A stretch of 5,471 nt of DNA, from assembly GCA_903918705.1 (NCBI GenBank), contig CAIXFP010000840.1, positions 1 through 5,471 of the forward strand, written 5' to 3'. The DNA comes from an uncultured Pseudomonadota bacterium (GTDB lineage Bacteria > Pseudomonadota > Gammaproteobacteria > Burkholderiales > Thiobacillaceae). Position 1 is the stretch's first letter; every line of letters starts with the position of its first letter. The position numbers and the translations under genes are program-made. A model generated the notes under the pieces. The model did not search any database. It worked only from the letters and a program-made list of their open reading frames with translations, and had not been told where the DNA came from. This document shows positions 5,353 to 5,471 of this stretch, one piece after another.

Positions 5353-5471
5353 GTAAGCGTCCAGCCGCCCCATCTAGCCAAACGCCAGCAAGTCAGGGTT
5401 TGGCGGTGCCGCGCAGCGGCAGCAGTTCATCCAGCCGGCTATTCGGCCAGGCCGGCAGCTTCTCCAGGGTC
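5353..5471 (-). mobile_element. One end of an IS66-family insertion sequence (continues beyond window)
   Basis: The sequence GTAAGCGTCCAGCCGCCCC starting at 5353 fits an IS66-family terminal inverted repeat, which characteristically begins GTAA. Immediately inside it is the 3' end of a transposase gene on the minus strand, with the stop 40 bases from the end, as expected for the end of this family that lies beyond tnpC. IS66 elements normally make 8-bp target duplications, so the bases before the end, ACAAGAGA (5345-5352), are the predicted duplication. The other end and the rest of the element lie outside the window. A 7-bp stem (GCCAAAC 5377-5383 with GTTTGGC 5398-5404) straddles the stop. 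Confidence 0.7.
5393..5470 (-). CDS. tnpC: C-terminal 25 residues of an IS66-type transposase (TnpC), partial
   Basis: On the minus strand the frame enters from the right edge and reads TLEKLPAWPNSRLDELLPLR then GTAKP, with the stop at 5393-5395. This matches the usual C-terminus of IS66-family transposases, where a segment like (D)xLxxLPxxPxxRIDELLP closes the protein. The DDE catalytic core would be upstream on the minus strand, outside the window, so activity cannot be judged. The match is from recalled family pattern over a short stretch, but it is supported by the GTAA-type terminal repeat lying the right distance beyond the stop. Confidence 0.75.
   Translation of the reverse strand, partial: TLEKLPAWPNSRLDELLPLRGTAKP

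Noticed and set aside
1..5471. CRISPR array, tRNA, rRNA or diversity-generating retroelement
   Set aside because: No regularly spaced repeat series, no tRNA-like cloverleaf, no ribosomal RNA signature and no reverse transcriptase motif was seen on either strand.

Overview
The window is GC-rich, with short overlapping co-oriented genes. It looks like part of an integrated mobile element (a small phage-satellite or ICE-like island) in a high-GC proteobacterium, most likely a betaproteobacterium. That assignment rests on base composition and on protein types recognised from memory (an AlpA-type regulator, a Toprim/DUF3987-type primase-helicase, small cysteine-rich element proteins, a tyrosine-integrase start and an IS66-type transposase end). 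No database search was possible.

Layout. Bases 2-118 hold the C-terminal end of a small unrecognised protein. Bases 119-220 are a short control region with two near-identical 12-bp dyads exactly 21 bp apart. A compact plus-strand gene run follows: AlpA-like regulator (221-433), 78-aa unknown (446-682), 834-aa primase-helicase (676-3180), 200-aa cysteine-bearing unknown (3180-3782), 161-aa unknown (3779-4264), 215-aa zinc-ribbon-like protein (4269-4916) and possibly a 22-aa ORF (4923-4991). From 446 to 4264 neighbouring genes mostly overlap by 1 to 7 bases, so translation is probably coupled. A perfect 15-bp inverted repeat with flanking A and T tracts (5074-5108) ends the run as a probable two-way terminator.

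Beyond the terminator lies a good ribosome-binding site and the first 45 or so codons of a tyrosine integrase (5176-5313), which then goes out of frame and stops. About 40 bases later the end of an IS66-family insertion sequence begins (5353), with the last 25 codons of its transposase on the minus strand running out of the window. The integrase is therefore broken, and the element, if this was its integrase, is probably immobile in this copy.

How the parts may work together (inference): the AlpA-like protein would control the run from the dyads, the primase-helicase would replicate the excised element, and the integrase would have driven excision and integration. The roles of the small proteins are unknown. 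The most unusual feature is a block of 9-bp tandem repeats in inverted arrangement inside the 200-aa gene (3236-3278), which fits the reading frame as a repeated tripeptide.
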